From NCBI GenBank assembly GCA_025403435.1, contig CM046351.1:27307730-27371729 (forward strand): a stretch of DNA of 64,000 nt, in the 5' to 3' direction. Shown here piece by piece: positions 22,369-33,760 of this stretch. The notes under the pieces are model-generated. The model worked only from the letters and a program-made list of their open reading frames with translations, was not told where the DNA came from and searched no databases. A program made the position numbers and the translations under genes. Every line of letters starts with the position of its first letter. Within the stretch, counting starts at the first letter, position 1. The stretch comes from Artocarpus heterophyllus. Taxonomy: Eukaryota > Streptophyta > Magnoliopsida > Rosales > Moraceae.

Positions 22369-22656
22369 TATAAACTCAGAATTCGTGATTCTTGATTCTT
22401 GATGAAGGATCGAGCAATATTAGAGAATGAGCATATGAGAGAAGCAACGAAACTAATCTCTTATTCATGTGTATGGAATGAGTACAACTTGAGCTTATAT
22501 AAAAGTAATGAGATGGAGTAAACTATTAAGTTACAACAGAAAACTAACATATTACAAGTGGTAAGCCATAAGCTGAAAATTGTACAGCTCAGCAAATGAG
22601 TAACTAATTGTAACTGATTTAGTAACTAACTAACTATTTTGGTATATACTATAAAA
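22369..22656 (-). repeat. 5' LTR of copia element A
   Basis: Partner of 9254-9542. Shared stretches include GATTCTTGATTCTTGATGAA and GAGAGAAGCAACGAAACTAA. The outer end meets the flank CTCGG. Confidence 0.85.
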
Positions 22657-22661
22657 CTCGG

Positions 22662-22996
22662 AGTTGAGATCGGAGCAATGCCAAGGGATGAGCTTAAGGA
22701 GGCCGAGGAAGGAGGAGGGGAGATTGTTTTGATTGACTATTTTGGAGGAGAGAGAAAGGCTCTCATCTTCAAGGCCGATGGAGGCGACGTTGTCCAATCG
22801 TTCTCCTCTACTTTGCTCCGCCCCTCAGTTAGTGACTGTCTCTACTTTGACACCACCATCTCCATCGACAACCCTCTCCTTCACTTTGTCTCTCCCAAGC
22901 TCCTCTGCCACCATCATGACAGCGTCTTTGCCCTCGCTCTCAGCACCAATTCCATTTGCCTCACCTCCCGTTTGATCGTTTCTGGTGTTGTCATTT
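22662..22996. other. Right half of the locus split by element A
   Basis: This stretch is rich in C, T and short runs and is open in several frames on both strands (for example 22733-22975 on plus and 23052-22825 on minus). The 119-codon plus ORF from 22639 starts inside the LTR, so its start is not original. I cannot identify a product. The composition resembles coding DNA or a UTR more than the AT-rich surroundings. Confidence 0.35.
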
Positions 22997-25900
22997 AATG
23001 TTAGAGTGACTTTTCTTTTTGGTCTCCATAGCTTTAGATCGTTTATTGACAAGAGTGAAAAAAGTTTGATGTTTCATCGTTTGTAATCTCCTAAAATCTT
23101 TTTTTATCCCTTTTTATTTTTTTTCTAATATCATTTTGCTTTTTGTTAATATATGATATCGATGGTCTTACTATCCCGGCCTTGACAATGAGTTTGGTTC
23201 GTTGGCCCGACCCCAACGGCGAATCCATCCCAACCTCAACCCCGACCTCGGCTTTGGCATCAAATCGATCCCAACCTTGACCTCGACTCAGGCCGTCACT
23301 CCTATCTCGTCTTGTCATTCTGATTCTAAATTCGAGTTCAAGTCAACTACATTGATTTTTTGAAAAATATATAACAAAATAAGTAATCAAACATATTTTT
23401 TGTTTTTTTTATTTTGTTCAATAAAAAACAAATAAGAGTTACCAAGCTTTTTTTTTAAATGAAAAATAAAAACAAGAGAAAATGTTTTTGTTTTTATATT
23501 AAAAAACAAAAAACAAAAAATAACAGACCCTATATATGCTCTCTTTTTAGGGGATTTTGTGATGGAGTGTACGTGTCATTTAATTATTAGTATTTAAAAT
23601 ATGAGAAAACAAGTGCTTTTACTTTTTTTAACTGGCAATACATGAACGGTTTTTTTGCTTTGTTTGACAATATTGTTTCATCTATATAGTTTCAATTGCT
23701 ACAGTACAAAGCATAAATAGGTTACACTAAACTCTCATATGTTATAATAAATTTATTCTAACTGTATTGCTAAACCTACATTTTGTGTGGATACATTCTG
23801 TACATGTCCATCCCACTCAAAATTAGCCGCAGATTTTGGGTATTGAATGAGAATTAAGAAAACTTCTTGTTCCTTCTTACGTAATCTATCCATCTATATC
23901 TATTCTATATATAGAAGTTTCAATAAATTCCATTATGATTCATCAACACATAGAAATGTCAATAAATTTTCGTTATACAAGTTTCAGTGTTTTCTTTGTC
24001 TTGTTTACACATGAGTCGTGAAGTGTGCAACTGACTGGATTCAGGGGACTTTTTTTGTTTAGGAGAATTTTTATAGATGTCACTCTAAACTTACTTTTAA
24101 TAAAAGTTTATATATCTTTTTATACCTTGTATTTTAAGTTAATTCAAAAACTATACTTTCAGTTTTTAATCTCATCAAATATATATCTTATATTTGATTT
24201 AATATATAAATTTATACTTTTTCTTAATAAATCTTTAGTTTTGACTAAAAAAATTACCCAAAATACCCTAAAATTGAAAATAAAAAGCTTAATAAATTAA
24301 AAAAACTTTATACTAGGTTTTTGACTTAAAAAATGAATAAAACATCCAAAAATGGTGATTTTGTGTGTTTTTGTTTTTGTTTTCTTCCATTTTTTGAAAG
24401 TTTTAATTTTTTTTGCCTATTTGCTAAAGGATAATTTGGTCATTTCAAATATCAAAATCAAGTATTGGCCGAGTTATCGATTTGTGTATATCTAAAATCG
24501 AAGTCATAATTTCTGAATTAGCCTAAAATAGAAGGTATAAAAAAATAAATATTCTTTTAATAAATGCCACACATGTTTAAGTATAACACAATTTGAATAA
24601 TTAATATGAATGGTAGTATGAGACAATTTTTTTTTTAAACTTTTTAAGCGTGCCATAAATAAACACATTTTTGAGAAGTGTGGTATGACATGTAATTTTC
24701 TCTTGGGAGAATGAAAGAAATAGCAAATTTTGACCTTTTTTTTGAAGTAAATAGCAAGTTTTAAAGATATTTGTAGTAAATAGCAAATTTATGATATAAA
24801 TATTTTATTTACTGTGTAAATAAAAATTGTTCATATTATAAACAAGAGGATAAATAAATTATTGCCCCTTTAAATCTATCTGCTGTGTAAATAAGATTTA
24901 TTTACACTGTAATAAGAGGGTAAATAAATTATTTATTTCATAAATATATTATTTATTACAAATATTTGCAAAATCTATTTTTTACTATAATTAGTTTGAT
25001 GTTTACTACATTTTCTGTCTTCTCCTTTTATTTAAAATCTTTATGGGCTAGCGCTAAAGATTTGAGCCAAGGAAGCTACTTTTACATAAGACAAAGCAGT
25101 AAATTATAGATGTCATTTTTTTAAGATGGAAGTAAATAACAGGTTTTGAAAATATTGACGGTAAATAGCAGTAAATAGATAATCTACTCAGTAAAATATT
25201 TTTTATTTATCTATTTATTATGAGTAAAAACTTTTTACCAGTAATTTTTTTGCTACTATTTACTATAAAATTTTTTAAAATATGATATTTATTTCAAAAA
25301 GTTTTAAAAATTTTATATTTCCCTCACTTTCTTGGACGAAGTTTTGCATATACCTCTCTCTATATGTGTCATATATTTGGTTTATCTTTCTCACAGGCGA
25401 TTCATTTTCCCATTATTCCCCTCCTTTTCTCTAATTTGTTTTTCCCCCCTTCTATGCCTAATTCTTTTACCTTTTGTTGTTTTTTTCATTTATACATGCG
25501 GGTCTAAAATTTTATTGCTTATGCCTTGTGTGTTTATGTACATATGAATTTGTTAGGTATATGGCTCAAATTTGGTTTGTTGAGGTTAAGTTATTGTTTT
25601 GTGCGTTTAGATCAAAATTAAAATTGTGGCTGTTGAGAGTCTATAAATGTCTTTTATGTCCAGGATACCATAAGTTGATTGCAATAAAGATAGAGTGTCT
25701 TCATTTGAGTAAAATAGAGAAAAGGGTGAAGAGAGGCTTGCAAATAATATAAGGGGCTTTGGGTTACAAAGAGAGATTGAGAAAGATTGTTAAGCATGTA
25801 ATTTTTAAGCTGTTAGCGAATTTCTTTTACCTCTCCCATTGACATAAGTAATTTTGTCAAACCACGTAGATCTTTATCTTTGCTGTGTTTGTTGTGTTAA

Positions 25901-26880
25901 TTACCATTTCAATTACATTCTTCTGCTGTGTAGATATAAGGATGTGTTTTTCCCCCAACATTATTTGTTTTTTTTATTCTTGTTAGTTTTTTTTTTCCTT
26001 CATTATGTTCCTTCTTATCTCAATTTTGATTCCTTCTTTTTATTTGCTTCAAAAATGAATTTTTACATTTGTTCATCCGCTGGACAGTAAAAGAAAAGTA
26101 GAAAAATCATTTTTCTAGTGCAGTCTCAAATATAATAGAGAATTCGGAAATTGACTGAAAAAATATGAAAGGAATTTTTAGTTATCATTTTCAATGCATA
26201 AGTTTATGAGGTTTCAAAGAAATGGGCCTCTAATTCAATTTTTTAATAAATGAGTGAAGTTTTGTAAAATTCTGAAAATTGTTTTTTTTTAAGAAAAAAT
26301 TAATCCTTGATGTGCAGATTTAAGCTTATCATTGATTAACTTGAGTGCATACTATTAATTAACGTGATTTCACTATTTATTAACTTGGAAGGTTAATACT
26401 GTCAAACCAGTATTAGTTAACGATCAGCCAATTTTACTCAATAATTTATTGATTATTAATGATAAAAAATTGATTAAATACGATCAAAACAACTATTTCC
26501 CTCCCAAAAAAAAAAAAAAAAATTGAGCCATTTGCTTAAAAAACAAAACACTCGTCCCTGAAAATATCGTTTGGATATTTATTAAAAAGGAGTGGTCAAG
26601 GCTAGCCATTTGCTTAATTACATATTTGTATTAGTAAAGTGAAGCAAAATAATAGATTAGGGATTAAAATAAGATATTTGAAGAGATTTTGTCAAATACA
26701 TTTAACACCTACTTAACAGAGGAATCAAAATTGATACAAAATAATAAATTAGCAATCAAAGTGGAATATTTTAAAAATTAGAGATCAAAAAGTAAGATTA
26801 TGAATAGAGCTCAAGAACCACGTGTAGAATTAATTCTTTATCTTTATGACTTACAAGTTTGTAACATCTATATAGAGAGT
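22997..26880. other. AT-rich intergenic DNA with MITEs
   Basis: There is a GC-richer patch of repeated CCCGACC/CCTCGAC phrases at 23170-23310 without a convincing gene. Otherwise the region has long A and T runs and members of a small MITE family (24744-24790, 25128-25292). The ORFs at 25332-26090 are low-complexity, hydrophobic and T-rich, and I do not regard them as genes. Confidence 0.5.
25128..25292. mobile_element. MITE of the GTAAATAGCA family
   Basis: The left arm GAAGTAAATAACAGGTTTTG pairs with the right arm TGCTACTATTTACTATAAAA...TTTATTTC in inverted orientation. Related left arms occur at 24744, 32005, 33110 and in P450 intron 1 near 35025. Confidence 0.5.
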
Positions 26881-26981
26881 CTGAAGGGGTTTCTACTTTC
26901 TATAAAGAAAAAAGAGGGAAAAGAAGCCCCAAGAGAGTCTTGTAATTTTTCACTATTAGTAATATTAACCAGTGAGTGTAA

Positions 26982-28186
26982 AACTTATTAATCGCCAAAC
27001 CACCTTTAAACATTCCAGATTAATTGTCATCTTTAATAATCCAGATTCTCTCATCATATTTCTTATTTTTGCCACAACGCTCTAGTAAGAAAAAAAAAAA
27101 GTTGGAATACTCCATTTCAATTTAGGTTGTTTGAGAGGGTGGTTTAAGTCACAAATAGTAAAAATTTTTTACATGTTACAGTGTGCAGTTTAAACTTTAA
27201 AAGTCGGAACTCTTCTCCCAAATGCCTTCATTGAATTAGAAATACTATTTCAATCAACATGAAATTTGAGGGAAAAATGATGACATATGTTCACTGGCAA
27301 AACATATGATAAGATATGTATATTTTTAATCTCACCAATAGGTTATGTTATTTTAACTATTAGATTAATTTTTTAAAAGTCTGATCTATGACTAGAAACA
27401 GTTTTATGTGACGCACTATTAATTTTTAATATTGACAGTTACAAATAAGATCATTAAATAGTTAAACAATAGTTTAAATAACATGACTTACCGATAAGAT
27501 CAAAAACCTGTCATGCTGCAAGAGCTCTGATGTTAGATCGGTAAAATCTTATGGCATCGTAAACAAACATGGAAACGATATTTGTTGCAGAACTCATTAA
27601 CCGCCAAACCACCTTTAAAAATTCCAGATTAATTCTCATCTTTAATAATCCAGATTCTTCATTCATATTTCTTATTTTTTCCACTAGGCTTCAGTAAAAA
27701 AAAAAAATTGGAATACTTTATTTACAATTTAGGGTGTTTGAGAGGGTGGTTCAAGTCGCAAATAGTATAGCACTTTCATGTTTTATAATTTATAGTTCAA
27801 ACTTTAAAGTTGGAACTCTTCTCCAAAACATAATGATTGAATTAGAAATACTATTTCAACCAACATGAAATTTAGGAGACAAGTGATGACATATGTTCAC
27901 TAGCGAAACATATGATAGGACATGTATAGTTTTTAACCTCACCAATAGGTCATGTTATTTTAATTATTAGATTAATATATGATTAGAAACAGCTTTATAT
28001 GGCGCACACTATTAATTTTTAATGTTGATAGTCACAAATAAAATTATTGACAAGTTAAACCAATAGTTAAAATAACATGCCCAACCCGATAAGATCAAAA
28101 ACCTGTCATGCTGCAACAGCTCTGATGTTAGATTGGTAAAATCTTATGGCATCGTAAACAAACATGGAAACGATATTTACTGAAGA
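26982..28186. repeat. Internal tandem duplication of about 600 bp in block copy 2
   Basis: Unit 1 (26982-27590) and unit 2 (27591-28186) both start AACTTATTAA/AACTCATTAA plus (A/C)CGCCAAACCACC and end with GCATCGTAAACAAACATGGA plus AACGATATTT. Copy 1 of the block has this segment once (about 98-705). Confidence 0.8.
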
Positions 28187-29083
28187 ACTAAAATCCTGTG
28201 TATACGACACTCTAAAATAGCCTTGCGTACTCTAACTTATATTCTAGTGATTTTCATGTATTGACTAGCAGAATATGAAATATGTATTTGGTGTGAAGTA
28301 GATTTTGTAGATCATGATCAGATTGGCCAATCCATGGAATGTAACATATCTTTTATTGTTTCTTAATGGTTTGGTATATATCTAGTAAAATAAGACAAAG
28401 AAATCGGGACAAAAATGAAAATTCAGATAATAAAATTTGAAAATTATTGTGTAATTTGATGCATTAACATCCGGGAAGTTCTTTCAACTTTCGGGACCAT
28501 TGACTACTAAATAATAAAAAATTTCGTGGTCCAATATTTTCTTTGTCCTCATTCTTTGGTTCTTTATCAACCGCATGGACCATTTATATAAAAATATATT
28601 TAGTACACGATTTGCTCTATTATTACCAACATCAAATCCACCTTCATGCGTTATAGTGCCTTTGACAATTAAGAGAAACCCAAAAAGTTTTTGTTTGTAA
28701 ATTACATTTTTAATCTAAATTCTGTATGCTTATGTCAAATTTTTATTAGTTTATAATAGGATACAAAGGCACACGCAACGATCTCTATGTTTTTTAACTA
28801 AAAAAAAAGGAGTACGAATAATGGAAATTTTAGCCTGTCCTTTTCAATATAGTATAAATTTTAATTATATAGAACAAATAAATGTGGCGTGGTCCTAGGA
28901 AGGAGAACTAGGACACATGATTGCGTAAAATTATTTTTTTCCTCTAGAGAAATAATTGAGAGGTCACAATTAAGAGAAAAAAATCATATAATTATGCAAT
29001 CTTCTACTTAGATTCTGATCCACTCCAGGATGTAGAATTGTACTGCAAAATTAATTAGTAGCTTTTAGTACTCCCCAAGAACT

Positions 29084-29875
29084 AGACCTGTGCACCGTTC
29101 GATCCTGAATCGTCGGATTTTTGAGACTGCAACGTTTTGACAGTATGAAAAAATTTAAGACTAGACTGTACCGTTTAAAGTATTGGGGTCTGACTGTTTT
29201 AGAATGGTCCGATCTAGTTCGGTTTGAACCACGGTTTAAGATTTTTTAGCAAAATCATATCTCAACATTCAACAGTATTAACCAACCTCAAATAGAAAAT
29301 ACGCAATTACAAACTATAAAGCCAAACTTCAAAGAGAGAATATATACAAAATTTCTATAGTATCTGCAAAAGTGTTGCAAGAATACATACATGTATACAA
29401 ACACACGTCATTTATTATGCTCAAATTAACATTATGAAATTATGGTTTTCACCCTCTAACTAAGGAAAGAGGTGAACTTTCTCTTTTTGCTTGGTGCAGA
29501 GTAAGACAAAAAGATCAACAAAAAACTATTTGAATTACACAAAAGGGATTGTATCAATAATTTGCAAGAAGACATTATAATGTGAGAATTTCTACTTTGC
29601 TACAAAATATATCCTAGACAAATTTGATTAAACAAATAACACATTGATATAGTCTCATATATATATACATACACACACATACGAGGAAGTATATGATCAT
29701 TGAGGAATGATATATTTAATATATATTATATATATTATAGCTATATAAATGGTTGGTTCCGGTCCGGACTGCCAGGGACATTTTTAAACTGGACCAAAAC
29801 AATTCGGCCTGATTTGGAACTGTTTTTTAACGGTCCAATCATCGGACCGGTGGCCGTTTTTTTGCACAGCCCTTT
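29084..29875. mobile_element. hAT-like non-autonomous DNA transposon (copy 2)
   Basis: It is the same insertion as 1629-2418. The ends AGACCTGTGCA and TGCACAGCCCTT are inverted repeats. The flanks CAAGAACT (29076-29083) and CAAGAGCT (29876-29883) differ at one base, supporting an 8-bp target duplication. Confidence 0.6.
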
Positions 29876-31070
29876 CAAGAGCTCATGAATATGATGAGCA
29901 GTAAGAGCAAACGAAGAAAGAAAAAAATGTTCCAAAAAAAATTGTTCAATAATAGACACCAAACACAATCAATCCTAAAGATAAAATTATTTAATTAAGC
30001 TCCCCATGATGATCATGATAAGTCTAAAAAAATTGACTGGTGATGGCTTTTAAAAAATAATTATAAACCAATGAAATGCACAAGAAATGAAACGAATTCA
30101 GTTGTTGATAATATGGTTACTTCAATGACAGAAAACTCAAATGAGACGGGTAATTTTAAGGCAAAGAAAACAATAATGGTCAACCAATTGACCATTAAGG
30201 TATTCAAACACTTAGAGAGGATACAAAAACCATGTCGTTGAATTTTTGCCATGTTACGAAAGACTGAAATTTCAAGATTAACCTTACTAGTCCTTGCAAT
30301 GTAGTTATAGTTCATCAACTGGATTTTTTTGGGGGTATGAATAGGTAAATTTGGTCGATTTATTAGATAAGGATTCTTATGAAGATAGAAGTTTTGAAAA
30401 GTTTAGTGCGTAGAAATCAATATTTGCATATACTTGTTTAGATAGAGGCGGAAATTTTTGCTTCGAGTTTTTGACAAAAATTGACCCATTTTGATAATAT
30501 GAGAAAAATTTGATCAAAAATTCAGAAAATTAAGAGTTATCCTTCAAACTTAGAACTTATAGTGAAAAGGGTGAAATGAACCGAAAATCTCATATTTTTC
30601 TTATGGATTTTTTTTTTGCCGTTTTATGTTTTTTTTTTCTTTATATGCTTTTAATTTTTGTTTCTTTATCTTTTTTCTTTTATTAAGGTCTTTTTGTTTT
30701 GCTTTTTAATAATCTTTTTTCTTTGCTTACATAAGAAAACGATGATAATCTTTTTAAATCGATTTTGTACCTTTTCGACATAATTTGGTGGTCCTCGGAC
30801 GCTCCACTAATACGCTGCAAATTAATAGCACATTATATTACATTTAATAGCTTATTATATTTTTTGCATGACGTAGAGACATATATATGTGACCTATATG
30901 TGTGCTCTTTAGTGTGTAAAATATATATATTTTTCTCTCATCAAATTTTGTGATAATATATAAATATAGTTTTGATCTTATTAGTGTTTGAAATTTACAT
31001 ATATATGACGATACTTCAATTGGTGATATAGTTTGACTCGTTGCCAGCAAACGAACAGTAAACACTACAT

Positions 31071-31373
31071 CTAGCCTCTATCATAATTCGCGCCTAGGGA
31101 AAATTTTTTTTTTTTGTGGTACGATGTTGAAAATTACCCTATGGGCAGGTATCATTCCAAACATTATTATCACATCAAAATCATAAAAGATTAACAAACG
31201 TATGACAATTAGAGACTATTATCTAGCCTCTATCATAATTCGCGTCTAGGGAAAAAAAAAAGAATTTTGTGGTACGACGTTGAAAATTACCCTATCGGCA
31301 GGTATCATTCCAAACATTATTATCACATCAAAATCATACAAGATTAACAAACGTATGACAATTAGAGACTATT
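31071..31373. repeat. 152-bp direct tandem duplication
   Basis: 31071-31222 and 31223-31373 are nearly identical, differing at a few bases and in the length of a T/A homopolymer. Each begins CTAGCCTCTATCATAATTCG and ends ATTAGAGACTATT. There is no coding content. Confidence 0.92.
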
Positions 31374-32004
31374 TACGAGGAGGTTGTAATAGTTGTTTTT
31401 GGCTTTTTGAGTTTAAAATATGCTTTTAGAAGTGTTTAGATAAATAACAGAAGTGCTTCCAGTTAAGCTCATTCCACAAGATGTAACTTCTTAGAGTGTT
31501 CATAATAATTTTTTAAACTTCATTATAATATTTTTATTACTTATTGAACAATTTTAAAATCAGTTTGATCCATTTAAGATATTTTGAAAACATAGCTCCA
31601 AACACATATTAAAAAGCCACAACTTTTACTTATTTTCTTCTATAGACTAAGAGTGCTAAATGGGCTGTTTTAATGCTTGATGCTAATCTGACTGTTATTA
31701 CATTATGTAATCAAGTATAGACACTAAAGTATTTTTTCATACCTATAATAGAATTGTGCAAAAACTGATTCTATATACTCATCATCATATTTTCTTATAG
31801 ATTTATCATCAATTTTCCTAACTTGAAAAGGAATAAAGGAGAGTGACATTCGTACTATAGAAAACAACATGTCATGTACCTATTAACTATTTTACTATAT
31901 ATAATAGCTACGTACGAAAAGATAAAGAAATTTATTAGTGGTCTCTTAGTTGTAAAAAAGAAGAAGAAGAATTTGGGAAAAATAACAGATTTTTGAAATG
32001 TTGT

Positions 32005-32168
32005 GAAGTAAATAGTAGGTTTTGAAAATATTTGTAATAAATAACAATAAAAAGATTTATGCATAGTAAGATGATACAAGTAAAAAAAAAAAACATTTTA
32101 CAAACTAAATTTTCTATTTACTGTTATTTACTATAAATATTACTAAAACCTGCTATTTATTTTAGTAA
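32005..32168. mobile_element. MITE of the GTAAATAGCA family, both arms present
   Basis: The left arm GAAGTAAATAGTAGGTTTTG plus AAAATATTTGTAATAAATAA is matched by the right arm TATTTACTATAAATATTACT plus AAAACCTGCTATTTATTTTA in inverted orientation over about 50 bases. It is the clearest member of the family in the window. Confidence 0.65.
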
Positions 32169-32262
32169 TTTTTGAAAAAGTGTTATTTACTACAATTTCA
32201 AAAAAGGAACATGTAAAGTTTATATACATACATAAAAGAGCCAACGTAATACTTTTTTTTAA

Positions 32263-33000
32263 AGGTGTTCATAGATTGGATTTTGCAGATTTAAGGTCAA
32301 TCTGCAATCAAATCTAAAGCATTCGGATTGAAAAAATCCCAATTTGCAATCGATCCAAGACCTTTGGATTAGAAAAATCCCAATCCATAATCCGATTAAA
32401 AACATTTGGATTGGATTCATGGATTTACAGATTAAACTTTGACCTATTAAAATAAGAATATTGAAGCCCAATTTTTTCAACATCAAATATTAAAATAAAC
32501 AATTCATAATATAAATAGCTTAATAAAGTTAAATTTGTTTACAACCTATTATTAAAACAAATTAATTTCAATAAACCTTAAAATAAAGTATTCTTAAAAA
32601 AAACTCAAAATAAATTATTATTTATTCATCAACAATTCAAAGCATTTCAATTTCAATCATTCAACTCCAATCACTTCTCTTAGGATGTTTTATTTTTAAC
32701 TTGGGCTAGACTTTCTAAACACAACCTGATAATAATTGCTTAACAAAAAACATTAGAAAAGTTTTTTTAAGGAAAAGTTTTATTGAAATATATATTATTT
32801 AAATTATGAAATGTATAAATATATATGGGGTTTTGGATTAATGGATTGGACAAATTAAGAATTTCTCAATTACCAATATGATCCAAAACGTTTGAATTGG
32901 AATTTTCTCAATCTAGAACCAATCCAAAAGTCTACCTAATCCAATCCAAAACCTTTGAATTGGATTAGATTGGGTGGATCTTTTGGATTCACGGATTTCG
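32263..33000. mobile_element. hAT-like non-autonomous remnant rich in GGATTGGATT
   Basis: Both ends carry many copies of the phrases TTTGGATT, GGATTGG and their complements (32276-32420 and 32826-32998), separated by AT-rich filler. Its start, AGGTGTTCATAGATTGG, resembles the ends of plant hAT-type elements, but a matching right terminus is not clear. Confidence 0.35.
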
Positions 33001-33691
33001 TATTAAATACAATGTGAATATATATTCGATGAGATAAAAAACTAATAGTAAAATATTTGAAAGCCTGACACATGCAATAAAATAACCCTTTCTCAAAAAA
33101 AAAAAAAAAAGGAAGTAAATAACCCAATTTTTGAAAAAGGCAGTAGGTTAATTTTTCAAATAATAGAAACGTGAGAGGTTTACTTTTGTAATCATTGAAG
33201 TTTATGCATTTGAATTATTCTCTTCATATATCACGAAATTGGGAGTGACAATTAACGGCCACCAACTGAAAAGATGCGTGCTTTCTTAAGCAGAGCCAAA
33301 TATATAAGAATTATGTACATGACTTTGCTGAGAAACGGACATGTCTTCTTTAGAGGTATTCATCCTAATAATAATAATAAAAATAGAGACAACCTATATA
33401 TTCAATCCCAAAGTTATCAAGTTTTGGACGTTTAATTAATATTTAAATTACCAAATGGGGACATTACACACATATATTTGTTAATAAAAAAATTAGGATC
33501 GATGAATTCTTTTTCTCTCTCTCTTTTTTTTTCCTCCCCAAAACCTAAAAATAAAAAAATTCAAAAATCAAAATAGGCATATGCCCCCTACGTTTCTGCC
33601 AACCACTAAATTGTTTAGGGTGCAAGACAAAAAATAATTAAAAATGCAATCACCAACAAAAAAAAAGTTATTTTTATTTCTCCAAATCCCA

Positions 33692-33699
33692 CTATAAGT
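33692..33699 (+). promoter_or_regulatory. TATA box of the P450 gene
   Basis: CTATAAGT lies 62 bases upstream of the P450 start codon, within the usual plant spacing if transcription starts near 33725. It is the only TATA-like match close to the start. Confidence 0.5.
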
Positions 33700-33760
33700 A
33701 TCCCATGATCAACAGTCACCAACATTAATTCACACTCAAAAAACATTCCCAAACCATTCA

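Larger units (their letters stand above)
9254..22656 (-). mobile_element. Copia element A, internally deleted, minus strand, split by element B
   Basis: LTRs of about 289 bp lie at 9254-9542 (3') and 22369-22656 (5'). Next to the 5' LTR is a primer site complementary to initiator tRNA-Met (minus strand TGGCATCAGAGC, 22357-22368). A purine tract lies beside the 3' LTR (minus strand TAAAGGGGAG, 9543-9552). The host flanks CTTGG (9249-9253) and CTCGG (22657-22661) look like an aged 5-bp target duplication. Without element B it is only about 3.7 kb, because the protease and most of the integrase are missing. Gag and reverse transcriptase carry stops and frameshifts, so it is dead. Confidence 0.88.
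26881..30422. repeat. Duplicated non-coding block, copy 2
   Basis: It matches 1-2963 in the same orientation. It is longer because it contains an internal tandem duplication (26982-28186). Similarity ends after GCGTAGAAATCAAT at about 30422; beyond that copy 2 runs into unrelated AT-rich DNA, not into a POLYCHOME-like sequence. The P450 gene starts 3.3 kb to the right. No shared reading frame. Confidence 0.85.

Noticed and set aside
25332..26090. Three overlapping hydrophobic ORFs
   Set aside because: T-rich low-complexity DNA gives Phe/Leu-rich frames by chance; there is no start context, motif or splice logic.
26881..30422. The duplicated block as a Helitron
   Set aside because: No CTRR 3' end with a hairpin and no insertion between A and T could be found at the block end.
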